Shown here piece after piece: positions 55,131 through 64,000 of a DNA stretch of 64,000 bases. The notes under the pieces were generated by a model. That model searched no databases, had not been told where the DNA came from, and saw only the letters and a list, made by a program, of their open reading frames with translations. Positions within the stretch are counted from its first letter, which is position 1, and every line of letters begins with the position of its first letter. Made by a program: the position numbers and the translations under genes. Source of the stretch: Talinum fruticosum (taxonomy: Eukaryota; Streptophyta; Magnoliopsida; Caryophyllales; Talinaceae); the NCBI GenBank assembly GCA_021018815.1, contig JAITYX010000046.1, positions 710,001-774,000 of the forward strand, given 5' to 3'.

Positions 55131-55568
55131 CAACCCTTCTCACTTCCTCTTACGAACCCAAGTAACTCCCTTTATCGTTGTCCTTTCTCGAGGAAGAGCA
55201 CTTTTGGGAACCCAGATTTGAATAATTTTTGTCTAGCCTTATTCCGAGTCTTCCTTCTAGAAAACAGAGTCTGTGTCTCTTCCTTTTGAAAATCTTTTCT
55301 TTTGTAAACCGAAGGAGAAGGCTTTTTCTCGTAAGTCTGGTCCGGGCTTAGTCCTCTTTTCATTTGTATGAATAGGACCATGCTTAACCTTCGTGAACTT
55401 TACAGTTCTAGAATCGGTTTTGAAAATATTTGAATAGGATTTTGATTCGTCTTCTCCATTGAAATCAAGTCCTTCTTTCCTGAAGGAGACACACTAAGAG
55501 CCTAATAGCATATCAAGCTTTTTCTAACCTTCAGTGAATTTCAAAACAAGCTCTTGAGACTTATTGAG
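55131..55568 (-). pseudogene. Sire-2b gag, C-terminal remnant
   Basis: Only the tail of gag is left: PSPSVYKRKDFQKEETQTLF (about 55250-55310) and the segment before it down to a position corresponding to LNESQELV. At that point the plus-strand LTR of Sire-3 begins. The zinc knuckle and the UBN2 core are absent. Confidence 0.8.
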
Positions 55569-56212
55569 TGAAGACTCAAACTTTACACCTCACTTTTCCG
55601 AGTTCTATCAAGGGAATCGGTATAAGTTTTTCTTACTTATAAAGTTTTGATTCCAAGTCATTCCCTGTGCCTTAGAAACTTTTCTGAGTGATATAATATT
55701 TTCTCTAAGTGTTATAGAAATTATTTCATGTATTTTATGCATGACTCGTGTGATTCGAAAGCACGTCCGCACTCACTATGTTACACTCAGTTCCGAGTCA
55801 CTCATCACTTAGAATTATCACATGTTCAAACGCCGATATTCGTATAACCGAACTCGGGACCGACTTCATATTACAGGTCTTATTCTGTAAAAGTCGGTGC
55901 TTCTAGTTTGAGTCATGCGCAGTCTAGATCAAGTTTATTCCCTCGATATTATTTATTTAACGTGATTCTCTTTAAGATCGACTCGGATGGAATTTTGAGT
56001 ATTATGAATATTAGACTCGGAAAGTTCCATTCCTTTTCTAACCTAGATAATTAGTCACTTAATTATCTTAATTATATTATTATCGGTGTCTAATTTTGGA
56101 CCAAAGTATTTTATACTTTGAGAACCAAATTAATTTACTTTTGTAGGTGATTCAAATGAGGCTATCCTAATTTTGAATTACAAAAGTAATCGACTTCAAA
56201 ACGTCAAATCAC
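55569..56212 (+). repeat. Sire-3 partial 5' LTR
   Basis: It is collinear with the first 640 bases or so of the nested solo LTR (2486-3125) as far as aaaacgtcaaatcaccaag, then breaks. The TATA box and LTR 3' end are lost. The five preceding bases are ttgag. No right duplication could be found because the element is truncated on the right. Confidence 0.88.
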
Positions 56213-57830
56213 CAAGAAGAAACAAGAACTGTGCCCAAAACAAAGGCTGAGTTCATAGTTGATGAAGCTGAAAAGTTCGAAAGAACTTCATGGCTATGAA
56301 CAATCTTATGTGATACAGACCAAAGAAGTGTGGGACACCCTGGTCAACACTTATGAATGTACAAACCAGGTCGGACAAGCGAAGATAAACCAATATCTTC
56401 ACAAATATGAGCTATTCATGATGGAGCTAGAAGAAAACATCACTCGGATGTTTATTCGATTTATAGAGATTACCAATAATCTCAAATCTCCGGGTAAAAA
56501 GATCTCCCACGAGGAAATGTGCGAAAGATACTCGAAGCCTACCCAAGAAAAGATGGGGTCCCAAGGTGACAGCTATCGAAGAGGCTCGGAACCTATCTCT
56601 ACTGAAGCCGGACGAACTCATTGGGAAGCTTCTCACCCATGAGATCCACCTGGATGAGGAGGATGCAGAGGTCAACACCAAAAAGAACATTGCGACTGAA
56701 AGCCTTAGAAACCGGAGAAGCGGATCCGAGTTCTTCGATTGAGAAAAGATCCCATGGCACTTATTGCTCGAGGCTTCAAGAGAATGATGAAGCACAAGAA
56801 ATGGGATAAGACGCCAAAAGAAGAGTTCTACAAGAAAGATAAGAAGGATAGAAAAGGTAAATACTCTTCCCCTTCAAAGTTATCTTTGACTAAGAACTCG
56901 GGTGTTTTGAATGTGGCAGCAAGGAACACATAGTCAAGGACTATCCCAAGAGAAAAAGGGACAGAAGGAAGAAAAAGGCTATGATGGCCACATGGAGTGA
57001 CGAGGACTCATCGAGAAAATGATGAGGACTCGAGATGACTCAAAGTGTCCGATGGCACTTTGTGACGCGAAGCTGAAACAGACTCAAACTTAGATCAATC
57101 GGACAATGAGGAAGCTAATCCTCAAGAGGTAATTTAGTACTTTCTCAAATTCTCCAAAGTTGATTTGGCCAAGTATATTTTCACTTTGGAAGAAAAGTCC
57201 AATTCCGATTCTTCTCACTTTAAAGAACAACTTGAGTCAATTTCCTCCGAGAGCGTTTCTTTAAAAGATGAGTTGGAAAAGCTGATACTCACACTCAAAG
57301 AACTCAAGACTAGTGCTTAAATCAATGAGACCGAGTCCGAGTCACTCGAAGAGAAAATGAGCAGCTAAAACAAAAGCTCAATGAGTCTCAAGATCTTGTT
57401 TAAAGTTTACTCAAGGTCAGAAAAACCTTGACATGCTCTTGGGATCTCAATGTGTCTCCTTTAGAAAAGAAGGTCTTGGTTTTCACAAAGAGGAGGAATC
57501 CAATTCCTACTCGGAACTTTTCAAGAAAGATTCCAGAACTGTAAAGCTCGGGAAAGCTAAGCACGGTCCCATTCATGAGAATGAAAGAAGGACTGAGCCC
57601 GGACTAGTTTATAGGAGAAAACCATCTCCATCGTTTTCAAAAAGAAAAACATTCAAAAGAAAGAGACACACGCTCGGTTCTCTAAATGGAAGACTCAAAA
57701 TCGGACTAAGCCCAAAGTCATTCAAATCCGGGTTCCGAAAAACCTTCTTCCTTAGAAAAGGACCACAGTAAAGAATGTTACTTGGGTTGTTAGAGGAAGT
57801 GAGAAGGGTTAGCTTGTCTCTGTTTTGTAG
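56213..57830 (+). pseudogene. Sire-3 gag (N-terminally truncated)
   Basis: The UBN2-type core is nearly continuous at 56313-56520: TKEVWDTLVNTYECTNQVGQ, AKINQYLHKYELFMMELEEN and NITRMFIRFIEITNNLKSPG, ISHEEMCER. An acidic hinge (HEIHLDEEDAE-like, 56638-56675) precedes GLKRMMKHKKWDKTPKEEFY-type basic sequence (56770-56835). The zinc knuckle C-F-E-C-G-S-K-E-H-I-V-K-D-Y at 56902-56943 keeps three ligands, while the last Cys has become Tyr. A charged coiled coil (57150-57400) and the basic tail near 57610-57680 follow. The first 300 bases or so of gag were lost with the LTR deletion. Confidence 0.87.
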
Positions 57831-59480
57831 GTCACTCGAAAAGATCAAAAGGACATTGGTACATTGATAGTGGATGCTCACGCCATATGTCGGGAGACTC
57901 GGGACTATTTTCCGAGTTAGAGGAGTACAAAGGTGGAAAAGTCACTTTTGCGAGATGACAGCAAAGGCAAGATAATTGGGATATGCAAGATTGGAAAGGG
58001 AAGCAATCTGGTCAGCCCAGTTTACCTTGTCAAAGGATTAAAGTACTACTTGCTTAGCATCTCACAATTGTGTTATAAAGGTCAAGAGGTAAGATTCACT
58101 CAAACCAATTGTTACATTTCGATGACACTACCAAGGAGACCAAACTCTCGGGTAAGAGATTAGGTAACACTTATATTATCCCTCTTTCGACCCGAGTCGA
58201 ATTTATCTTGTTTAAAAGCGTCACTTCATGATGACTCATGGAAATGGCATCGTAGATTAGGCCATGTTAGTATGCATATTATTAAGAAATTGGCATCTTA
58301 TGGTTTAGTTAGATGATTACCCAATTCGCTTTCAAGAGAGACAAAGTTTGTGAAGCCTACACAAGAGGGAAACAAGTCATATCATCATTCAAATCCCTAA
58401 AGACAGTTTCCACATCCAAAGTGCTTGAACTTCTACATATGGACTTATGTGGTGAAATCCCTGTTAAGAGCCACGGAGGTAAATCATATGTACTCGTTAT
58501 TATTGATGATTACTCACAATTTACCCGAGTGTGTTTTCTTAAGCACAAAAATGAAGCATTCAAGGAGTTCAGCAAGCTCTACAGAAAAATCCTAGTTGAG
58601 TCTCGGACTCGGATCCGAGAGAATCCGAACCGACCATGGAAGGGAGTTCGACTACTCGGAATTCTCGGAGTTTTGCGACAAGAATGGTATCTCTCACAAC
58701 TTCTCAGCACCAAGAACTCCTCAACAAAATAGAGTAGTGGAGAGAAAGAACAGAACTCTTGAAGAAATAGCAAGGACAATGATGATTGAGCACAATCTAC
58801 CCTACAATTTACGGGCTGAGGTAGTCAACACGACCTAACTACACGTTGAACGGATGCCTCATCGGACCCATTCGAAGAAAGCACCTTATGAGCTCTACAA
58901 AGGAGGAAACCCAATATTTCCTATTTCAAACCTTTTGGATGTAAATGCTTTGTTCATAACAATGGTAAGGATCACCTGACCAAGTTTGATGCTCGGTCAA
59001 ATGAAGGTATTTTTCAGGGTTATTCATCTCATAGTAAAGCTTATCGCATTTTCGATAAGAAAACTAATAAAGTGGAAGAAAGCATCCACGTTGTGTTTGA
59101 TGAGATTGAATAGGAAAGACCCAGCGAATCATCATTCTCGAGATCGATGCTTAGGAGAGATAATGACCTTGACAAAAATGAGCCTATCGAGAATCAAACT
59201 CAACCAGCTCGGAATGAAGTCACTCGGAACGAAGTGACTCGGAATGAGACAACTCAAGAACCATCTCAAAATGATGAAGGACAAACTAATGAACAAGTCC
59301 ACTCGGAACAAACTTCCGAAGGTCAACCAATTCAGCCTACAAATCTGGTGAATCGGAGAACAGGTAAAGCATTCAAGTATGCTTGTAGTCATCCACTAGA
59401 GAACATATTATCCGATATCAACAGTGGGGTAAAATCTCGTTCCTCTCTTCGAGTCTATGAGCATTCACTGCATTCATTTC
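57831..59480 (+). pseudogene. Sire-3 pol: protease, GAG pre-integrase, integrase
   Basis: The protease core is intact: HWYIDSGCSRHMSGDSGLF (57853-57909), with the catalytic D-S-G. VYLVKGLKYYLLSISQLCYK follows at 58020-58080. GAG pre-integrase is at 58225-58385, with one frameshift (HRRLGHVSMHIIKKLASYG, then FKRDKVCEAYTRGKQV). The integrase core keeps its catalytic set: LLHMDLCGEIPVKSHGGKSY (58430-58490), RTDHGREFDYSEF (about 58625-58665, one frameshift upstream) and VVERKNRTLEEIARTM (58735-58782). The integrase C-terminal part NISYFKPFGCKCFVHNNGKD follows, then a linker with EVTRNEVTRNETTQEPSQND repeats (59217-59280). Confidence 0.9.
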
Positions 59481-60875
59481 ATTAACTGAACCCAAAAATA
59501 CACTAGAGGCCCTAAATGAACCTGAATGGGTAGAGGCCATGCAAGAAGAACTCAATCAATTCGAAAGAAACCAAGTCCGGACTTTGACCAAACGACCTTC
59601 CGACCAACCAGGCATAGGAACCAAATGGGTTTTCAAGAACAAACTGGATGAAGGTGGGTTGGTAGTCGAAACAAGGCTAGACTTATGGCTCAAGGTTACA
59701 ATCGGGAAGAAGGGATTGATTGTGGGGAAACCTTTGCACCTATTGCCATAATTTAAGCTATTAGAATCCTATTGGCATTTGCATCTAGCATGAATATCAA
59801 GTTATATCAAATGGATGTCAAGTGTGCTTTTCTCAATGGTTTTATCGAAGAGGAAGTTTATGTCGAGCGAGGCCCTCGGATTTGAAAGCTCAAAATTTCC
59901 AAATCATGTTTTCAAATTTCAAAAAGCTCTTTATGGTCTTAAGCAAGCTCCCGGAGCTTGGTACGAAAGACTGAGCAATTTCTTGGTTCAAAATGATTTT
60001 AGAAGAGGTCGGATCGACAAGACTCTCTTTATAAAAACCAAAGGGAAAGATTTCCTTATCGCTCGGATATATGTTGATGATATAATTTTTGGAGCTACTA
60101 ATGAAATTTTGTGTCGAGACTTTTACGAGTTAATGAGACAGGAATTTCAAATGAGTATGATAGGAGAACTCAATTTCTTCCTTGGTCTATAAATCAAGCA
60201 AGACAAAGATGGAATCTATGTCCATTAATCAAAGTACACCAAGGATCTGCTGAAAAAATATAAACTCCAAGATGCATGTTTAGCGTCTGTCTATGTGCAA
60301 GATTTCAAGCTAATCCAAAAGAATCACATCTCACTGCAGTGAAGAGAATATTTAGATATCTTGTAGTGACTCGGAATTTAGGTCCGTGGTACTCAAGAGA
60401 CTCGAAGCCGACTCTCACTGGATACTCGGATGCTGATTATGCTAGATACAAAGTTGATAGAAAGAGTACTTCAGGAGCTTACCAATTTCTGGGTCAATCC
60501 TTAATATCTTGGCACTCAAAGAAGCAAAACTCAGTAGCTCTATCAACTGCCGAGGCTGACTATATTGCAGCTGGAGCATGCTGCGCTCAAATCTTATGGA
60601 TAAAGCAACACTTGAGAGATCTTGGACTTTCTTTCAAATCGGTTCCAATCAAGTGTGACAATCGAGTGCAATTAGCATCACTAAAAATCTAGTTCAACAC
60701 TCAAAGACAAAGCATATTGAGGTCAGGTATCATTTCTTAAGAGACCATTCGAGAAAGGTGATATTGAACTAAATTCATTCCTACCAATCTTCAACTAGCT
60801 GATATCTTTACTAAGCCTCTTGGTGAGGATCAATTTTGTTTTATTAGGAATGAGCTTGGTATGTTAAATGCATAA
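59481..60875 (+). pseudogene. Sire-3 pol: reverse transcriptase and RNase H
   Basis: RT: MQEELNQFERNQVRTLTKRP (59539-59598), GTKWVFKNKLDEGGLVVETR, then KALYGLKQAPGAWYERLSNF (59923-59982) and ARIYVDDIIFGATNE (60061-60107), with the YVDD box intact. It reads on through ELMRQEFQMSMIGELNFFLG. At about 60272 a deletion of around 140 bases removes the RT thumb and joins LQD directly to the RNase H lead-in (MFSVCLCARFQANPKESHLT in another frame). RNase H is well kept: TGYSDADYARYKVDRKSTSG, SWHSKKQNSVALSTAEADYI and CCAQILWIKQHLRDLGLSF, up to 60692. After a stop (60690) the conserved C-terminal end runs to 60875. Confidence 0.9.
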
Positions 60876-61357
60876 TTATGTGCTTTCTATGTGAAAACCT
60901 CTTTACATGATTATGTGTTATGTGTTTAGAATTCATTAGTAACCATCGGTTCGGTTCACTTAGTGATACCGAGCCGATAGTTATTATTTGCTTCCAGTTT
61001 CGAGTCACTCGAAACCGAAGCAGAGTCGGACTCAGATTTTGAGAAAAATGGACATCAATCTTCTGAAATCATCTCTAGATAAGTGGAGAATTTCATAATT
61101 TATTTTCAAAATCTTTTTTTTTTCTCGCGTGCTGTGATCGGACAACTAGTCGTTGAGAGACAAACCGCTGGAATTCTAACCGTTGAGGAGAGAACCGTGT
61201 CACCTGGTCGAAGTGACTCGCTGAAAGAGCTGAGTCGAACGGATATCGAAGGACGATTACCCATAAATAGTGACTATTCTCCTTCATTTCGTTACTTTAC
61301 TTTTCACTTACTCCCTCACTCGAAATCAAAACTTGACTCACAAGCTCTCGTGAACGG
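60876..61357 (+). other. Sire-3 spacer after pol, cut before third ORF
   Basis: It matches the spacers of the other copies (cggttcggttcacttagtgatac..., agatttt-gagaaaaatggacatc, ctctagataagtggagaatttc) up to about 61357. There it meets gypsy sequence. The opening at 61083-61367 is a chance frame across this junction. Confidence 0.6.
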
Positions 61358-62110
61358 GCATGAATAAATGCCGGTAAGGATATTGATCATGGATGCTAAC
61401 TTTACTAGTGCATTCGCGAATTGCTTATCATCCCTAGGAAGGTAAGTGAAAGAGATGTTCTTAAAGTGTTTAACAATTCTATTAGGTATGCTTGGTAGGG
61501 TGCCAAGGCTTCACTACGTACCTTCCACTTTTGTGAAATCAAGTTGATGATCAAACTGGAGTCACCGAAAACTCGGATATTCTTGACCCCGATCTCCATA
61601 GCAGTTTCAAGTCCTATGATGTAATCTTCCTACTCTATAGCATTATTCATGACTTCGAAGTCTAATTTGACCGAAATGGGAGTATGTGCTCCCTCCGGTG
61701 AGACTAAAAGAATTCCTACTCTAAAGCCCTTCGATTAGAAGCGCCATCGAAATCCATTGTCCAAAGGTCCACCTCTACTTGCAGAATGTCTTCATCTACA
61801 AAGTCAAGGTGTTCGGGTCACGATTCGAGCACGAGCGGATCAGCTAAGAATTCCGACACTATCCTTCCTTTGATCGCTTTTTGGAGGACGAGCTTGAGTT
61901 CGAATTCGAGAGCATGATAGTCCATCGTGCTATCTTACTGTTGATAGTTGGTTACATGTACGAGTGTTGGCTAACATGTGGTATCCGAGCTTCTTCGTAG
62001 CCTAGACTAATGCCAATGATGTCATCTCTAATGGCGTGTATCCATTCTTATAGTTCAGGAACATCTTACTTAGATAAGGGTTTTTATTGTTGTTTGGTTT
62101 TGGGCAGCCT
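61358..62110 (-). pseudogene. gypsy-3 RNase H and second RNase H (decayed)
   Basis: On the minus strand, a first RNase H remnant reads NGYTPLEMTSLALV-ATKKL (about 61970-62040). A linker with HLDFVDEDILQVEVDLWTMD (about 61745-61805) leads to the second, archaeal-type RNase H: GILLVSPEGAHTPIS (about 61670-61715), IGVKNIRVFGDSSLIINLIS (61535-61595, GDSSL holding the catalytic Asp) and KWKVRSEALAPYQAYLIELL (61465-61530). A FTYLPRDDKQFANAL-like end follows (about 61400-61445). Same lineage as 15963-16680. On its 5' side it is fused to gag (see 62111-62261), so protease and reverse transcriptase are deleted. Confidence 0.85.
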
Positions 62111-62261
62111 TAGGCAAGGGTAGTTGGCCATTTTGAAACATGCTTTGTAATTTATTCTTGAATATCCAAGACTATTCAATATCATGTCCTCGTACACCGT
62201 GGTATTTGCAAAATTTTCACCCGTCCTAATTTTTGGATTATTTCATGGTTTCGCATTCTTC
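62111..62261 (-). pseudogene. gypsy-3 gag zinc-binding-like remnant at a deletion junction
   Basis: The minus strand carries a CKYHGVRGHD-IE-like segment (about 62175-62230), the same motif that reads KYHRAREHATK in gypsy-2 at 11550. It is followed by NGQLPLPKAA-like residues near 62120. Immediately after this the sequence continues with RNase H, so roughly 2.5 kb of expected protease and RT is missing. Confidence 0.6.
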
Positions 62262-63362
62262 CGTAATAGGTGGCAATTCTATCTTCTCCTTTTCCAAGAG
62301 AAGATCAAGGGCTTTGGTGTAGGTTGTATCAATAGGAGTGTAATCGGTATACCTAATTAGGTCATTGACATCTCGCACCCTCGTTAGCATTGCTAGTATA
62401 GGACGTTTTCTTATCTTTGGAGTGATAATTACCTCTATACCCAGATTGCGACTTTTGGGGTCGTAGTAGACGGCTCTTCTTCTATCAAGAAACCAGCATC
62501 TCTAAGGGTTGAAAAGTTCATCATGCGTAGAAATTTGAGGTGCTCATTGTAATCGGCTGAAGGTTTTTTACGATGATTCGAACTTGGTCCTTCTAAGAAG
62601 GTCTATCAACTATATGGGTTGCTTATGATCTCCATCTATTAAGGAAATCCATGAAGCTCTCCTTCTCGCCTTGCTCGATTAATTTCAAGTCTCGGAGGGT
62701 AACAGGTAGATCGGTGTTATAGGAGTATTGATGGAGGAACTCCTTACACAAATTAGTCCAATTGGTAACCTTGTATCGGTCAATCGCATTGTACCACTTC
62801 ATTACTTCAGTGTCAAATGTCCAGGGGAAGATGATGCAGTAAGTGTCTTCAGGAATGTTCTTAAGAGTCATTGCTCCTAAGAAGTTGCGTACATGATTAT
62901 AGGGATTCTTGGAACCTTTGAATTTAATATCGGGCATGGTAAACATAGGGAGTAGTTTATCTTTAAGGATTGATGTAAATTCCTTATGATCAAAGTAATG
63001 ATTACTAAACATGGATGACTCCCTTAACATCCGTTCTATCTTATCTATACGGGAATCGGGTTGAGATTTGGATTCATGTTTAGGGGTTTCGCCTTTGGGA
63101 CTACCTAAAGGAGACAAGATCGGTGGAGTTGGCAAAACCAAGGTCGTTTCCCTTCTCAAATGTTAGCTACCTCGACCTCTTCCTTTTTTAAATGTTCAAC
63201 TTCCTCATCTTTTTACTCGGCCTCAATAACCCTTATAATAGTCTTAAGATCCTTCGACATACATGACATCTATTCCGCTTAATCATTCAATCTAGTTTCC
63301 ACCCTAGCTATATTCACATTAAGTAAACTAAGGTTAAGATACTACTCTAGGTTAGGATCCAT
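62262..63362 (-). pseudogene. gypsy-3 gag (decayed)
   Basis: A start at 63362 gives MDPNLE with a coiled-coil-like stretch (VETRLND, SKDLKTIIRVIEAE, EEVEHLKKEE; about 63165-63310) broken by stops at former Gln codons. A frame change near 63160 leads to an open stretch of 178 codons: RIDKIERMLRESSMFSNHYF, FTMPDIKFKGSKNPYNHVRN, NIPEDTYCIIFPWTFDTEVM and KWYNAIDRYKVTNWTNLCKE, then EFLHQYSYNTDLPVTLRDLK, LIEQGEKESFMDFLNRWRS (to 62623). This is the best retrotransposon gag domain in the window. The rest (KDKKTSY..., 62262-62600) is decayed. Confidence 0.9.
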
Positions 63363-63790
63363 TGGAAGGGAACTCTTTCTCGATACAGTCATAGGACAAG
63401 GTGTAGATTGTGACGGTGTAATGAGCATTAATGCTTGTCGCAGATGATGTAGACTGCGAAGTACAAAGAAAAGAAGACGTGTCGGTCTCCTTGGTGAGAC
63501 GTTATAATCTCTTAGAGCTCGGATTCTGACGATACTCGGTTGTCGTAGACTTCCCTATTTTGTAGCTCAAAGGATGAGGTTTAGGACCATGTGAGAGAAG
63601 ATCACTTTTGGGAGGAAGGGACTTAAGCGAAAGACCCGAAGAGACTAAGGATACTTTTTATTTGGATGCACATAAAGAATGTGATAATGATATGATGCAT
63701 GACTTAGATGAGATAATAAAAAATTGATGATCCCTAAAGAAAAGATGCTTCCTATATGGTAATGCATTTTCTTATTCGAGATGGATTTAT
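63363..63790 (-). other. gypsy-3 untranslated leader
   Basis: Upstream of gag on the minus strand. It shares tttatttggatgcacataaag (63658-63678) with the gypsy-2 leader at 10138-10158 in complement. No convincing frame is present. Confidence 0.55.
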
Positions 63791-64000
63791 TTTGGACTAA
63801 ATGCAAATAAAAAGAACTGACTCACCTATTAGAAGATGAATTCTAAATGCAAAAAGACTTAACTAACATGAGATGATTTTATTTGCCTAATAAAAATCGA
63901 TTGTCCTAATATGAGATGATTTTATTGCGCTAATGCAAATGGATTCTCCTAATACGAGATGATTTTATTTGGCTAATGCAAATGGACTCTCCTAATATCG
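63791..64000 (-). repeat. tandem repeats with 43-bp period in the gypsy leader
   Basis: The marker cctaatatgagatgattttatt recurs in variants at 63905, 63948 and 63991, that is every 43 bases. Each is followed by gg/gcgctaatgcaaatgga. Earlier, more diverged copies reach back to about 63825. The array runs off the window edge, so its full length is unknown. Confidence 0.8.

Larger units (their letters stand above)
49758..55568 (-). mobile_element. Sire-2b: Sirevirus internal region, truncated in gag
   Basis: On the minus strand this carries part of gag, all of pol, spacer, third ORF and polypurine tract, joined to the LTR at 48278-49757. Its own 5' LTR, primer site and first half of gag are missing, because at 55569 a plus-strand LTR (Sire-3) begins. 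It is similar in order and spacing to Sire-2 but lacks the CACTA insertion. Confidence 0.88.
55569..61357 (+). mobile_element. Sire-3: truncated Sirevirus, plus strand
   Basis: It begins with an LTR start (TGAAGACTC at 55569) that runs only 644 bases. It then jumps into gag, continues through pol to the conserved pol stop at 60875, and ends in the spacer before the third ORF at about 61357, where gypsy DNA starts. The second half of the LTR, primer site, gag start, third ORF and 3' LTR are missing. Its pol motifs are the best kept of the Sirevirus copies here. Confidence 0.88.

Noticed and set aside
63791..64000. CRISPR-like regular repeat
   Set aside because: Units are contiguous 43-bp tandem copies without unique spacers, in a gypsy leader of a eukaryotic genome.

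Overview
This window looks like repeat heterochromatin from a flowering-plant nuclear genome. No host gene, tRNA, rRNA or other RNA gene can be supported. Everything recognisable is transposable-element DNA in three groups. The first is Ty1/copia elements of the Sirevirus (SIRE/Maximus) type, with LTRs of about 1.45-1.8 kb starting TGAAGACT and ending ACCTTCA, an initiator-tRNA-Met-like primer site, gag, pol and a third ORF after pol. The second is Ty3/gypsy elements that look like the Tat/Ogre lineage, with two RNase H domains and a DNGS-type protease. The third is CACTA (En/Spm) DNA transposons. Almost all reading frames carry stops and frameshifts, so the proteins are fossils. Lineage names rest on motif recognition by eye; no database search was possible.

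Layout. 1-446 is unassigned and 447-581 is a Sirevirus LTR scrap. 582-7290 is a gypsy gag-protease-RT remnant (gypsy-1), broken at 1670-5020 by a minus-strand solo LTR that holds a plus-strand solo LTR (2486-4051). 7322-9090 is a gypsy LTR, followed by a primer site and the gag-protease of gypsy-2 (to 12663). 12664-15962 is a cryptic inversion: one Sirevirus LTR is split into a forward piece and an inverted piece, with an inverted stretch of gypsy RT and CACTA-derived DNA at both breakpoints. 15963-16680 resumes gypsy-2 (RNase H plus second RNase H). 16681-19458 is an old Sirevirus pol fragment.

From 19461 to 34413 a minus-strand gypsy LTR is cut apart by a solo Sirevirus LTR (19577-21170, duplication GATGA) and by a full-length Sirevirus, Sire-1 (21189-33296, duplication agtga/ggtga). 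Sire-1 itself holds a 1.63-kb LTR-like insert (29367-30999, duplication TCTAC). From 34414 to 55568, on the minus strand, lies a tandem Sirevirus array: LTR, internal region (Sire-2), shared LTR, internal region (Sire-2b, truncated in gag). A 4.7-kb CACTA element (36728-41455, duplication TAA) sits in the third ORF of Sire-2. 55569-61357 is a truncated plus-strand Sirevirus (Sire-3). 61358-64000 is a minus-strand gypsy (gypsy-3) with a large internal deletion and leader repeats at the window edge.

How the parts work together: in an intact Sirevirus, gag would form the particle, and pol would supply protease, integrase, reverse transcriptase and RNase H. The third ORF, often called envelope-like, has no proven role. 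The CACTA element carries only a Transposase_24/TnpA-like gene and would need a second, TnpD-like transposase in trans. The insertion order can be read from target duplications and from uninterrupted paralogues within the same window.
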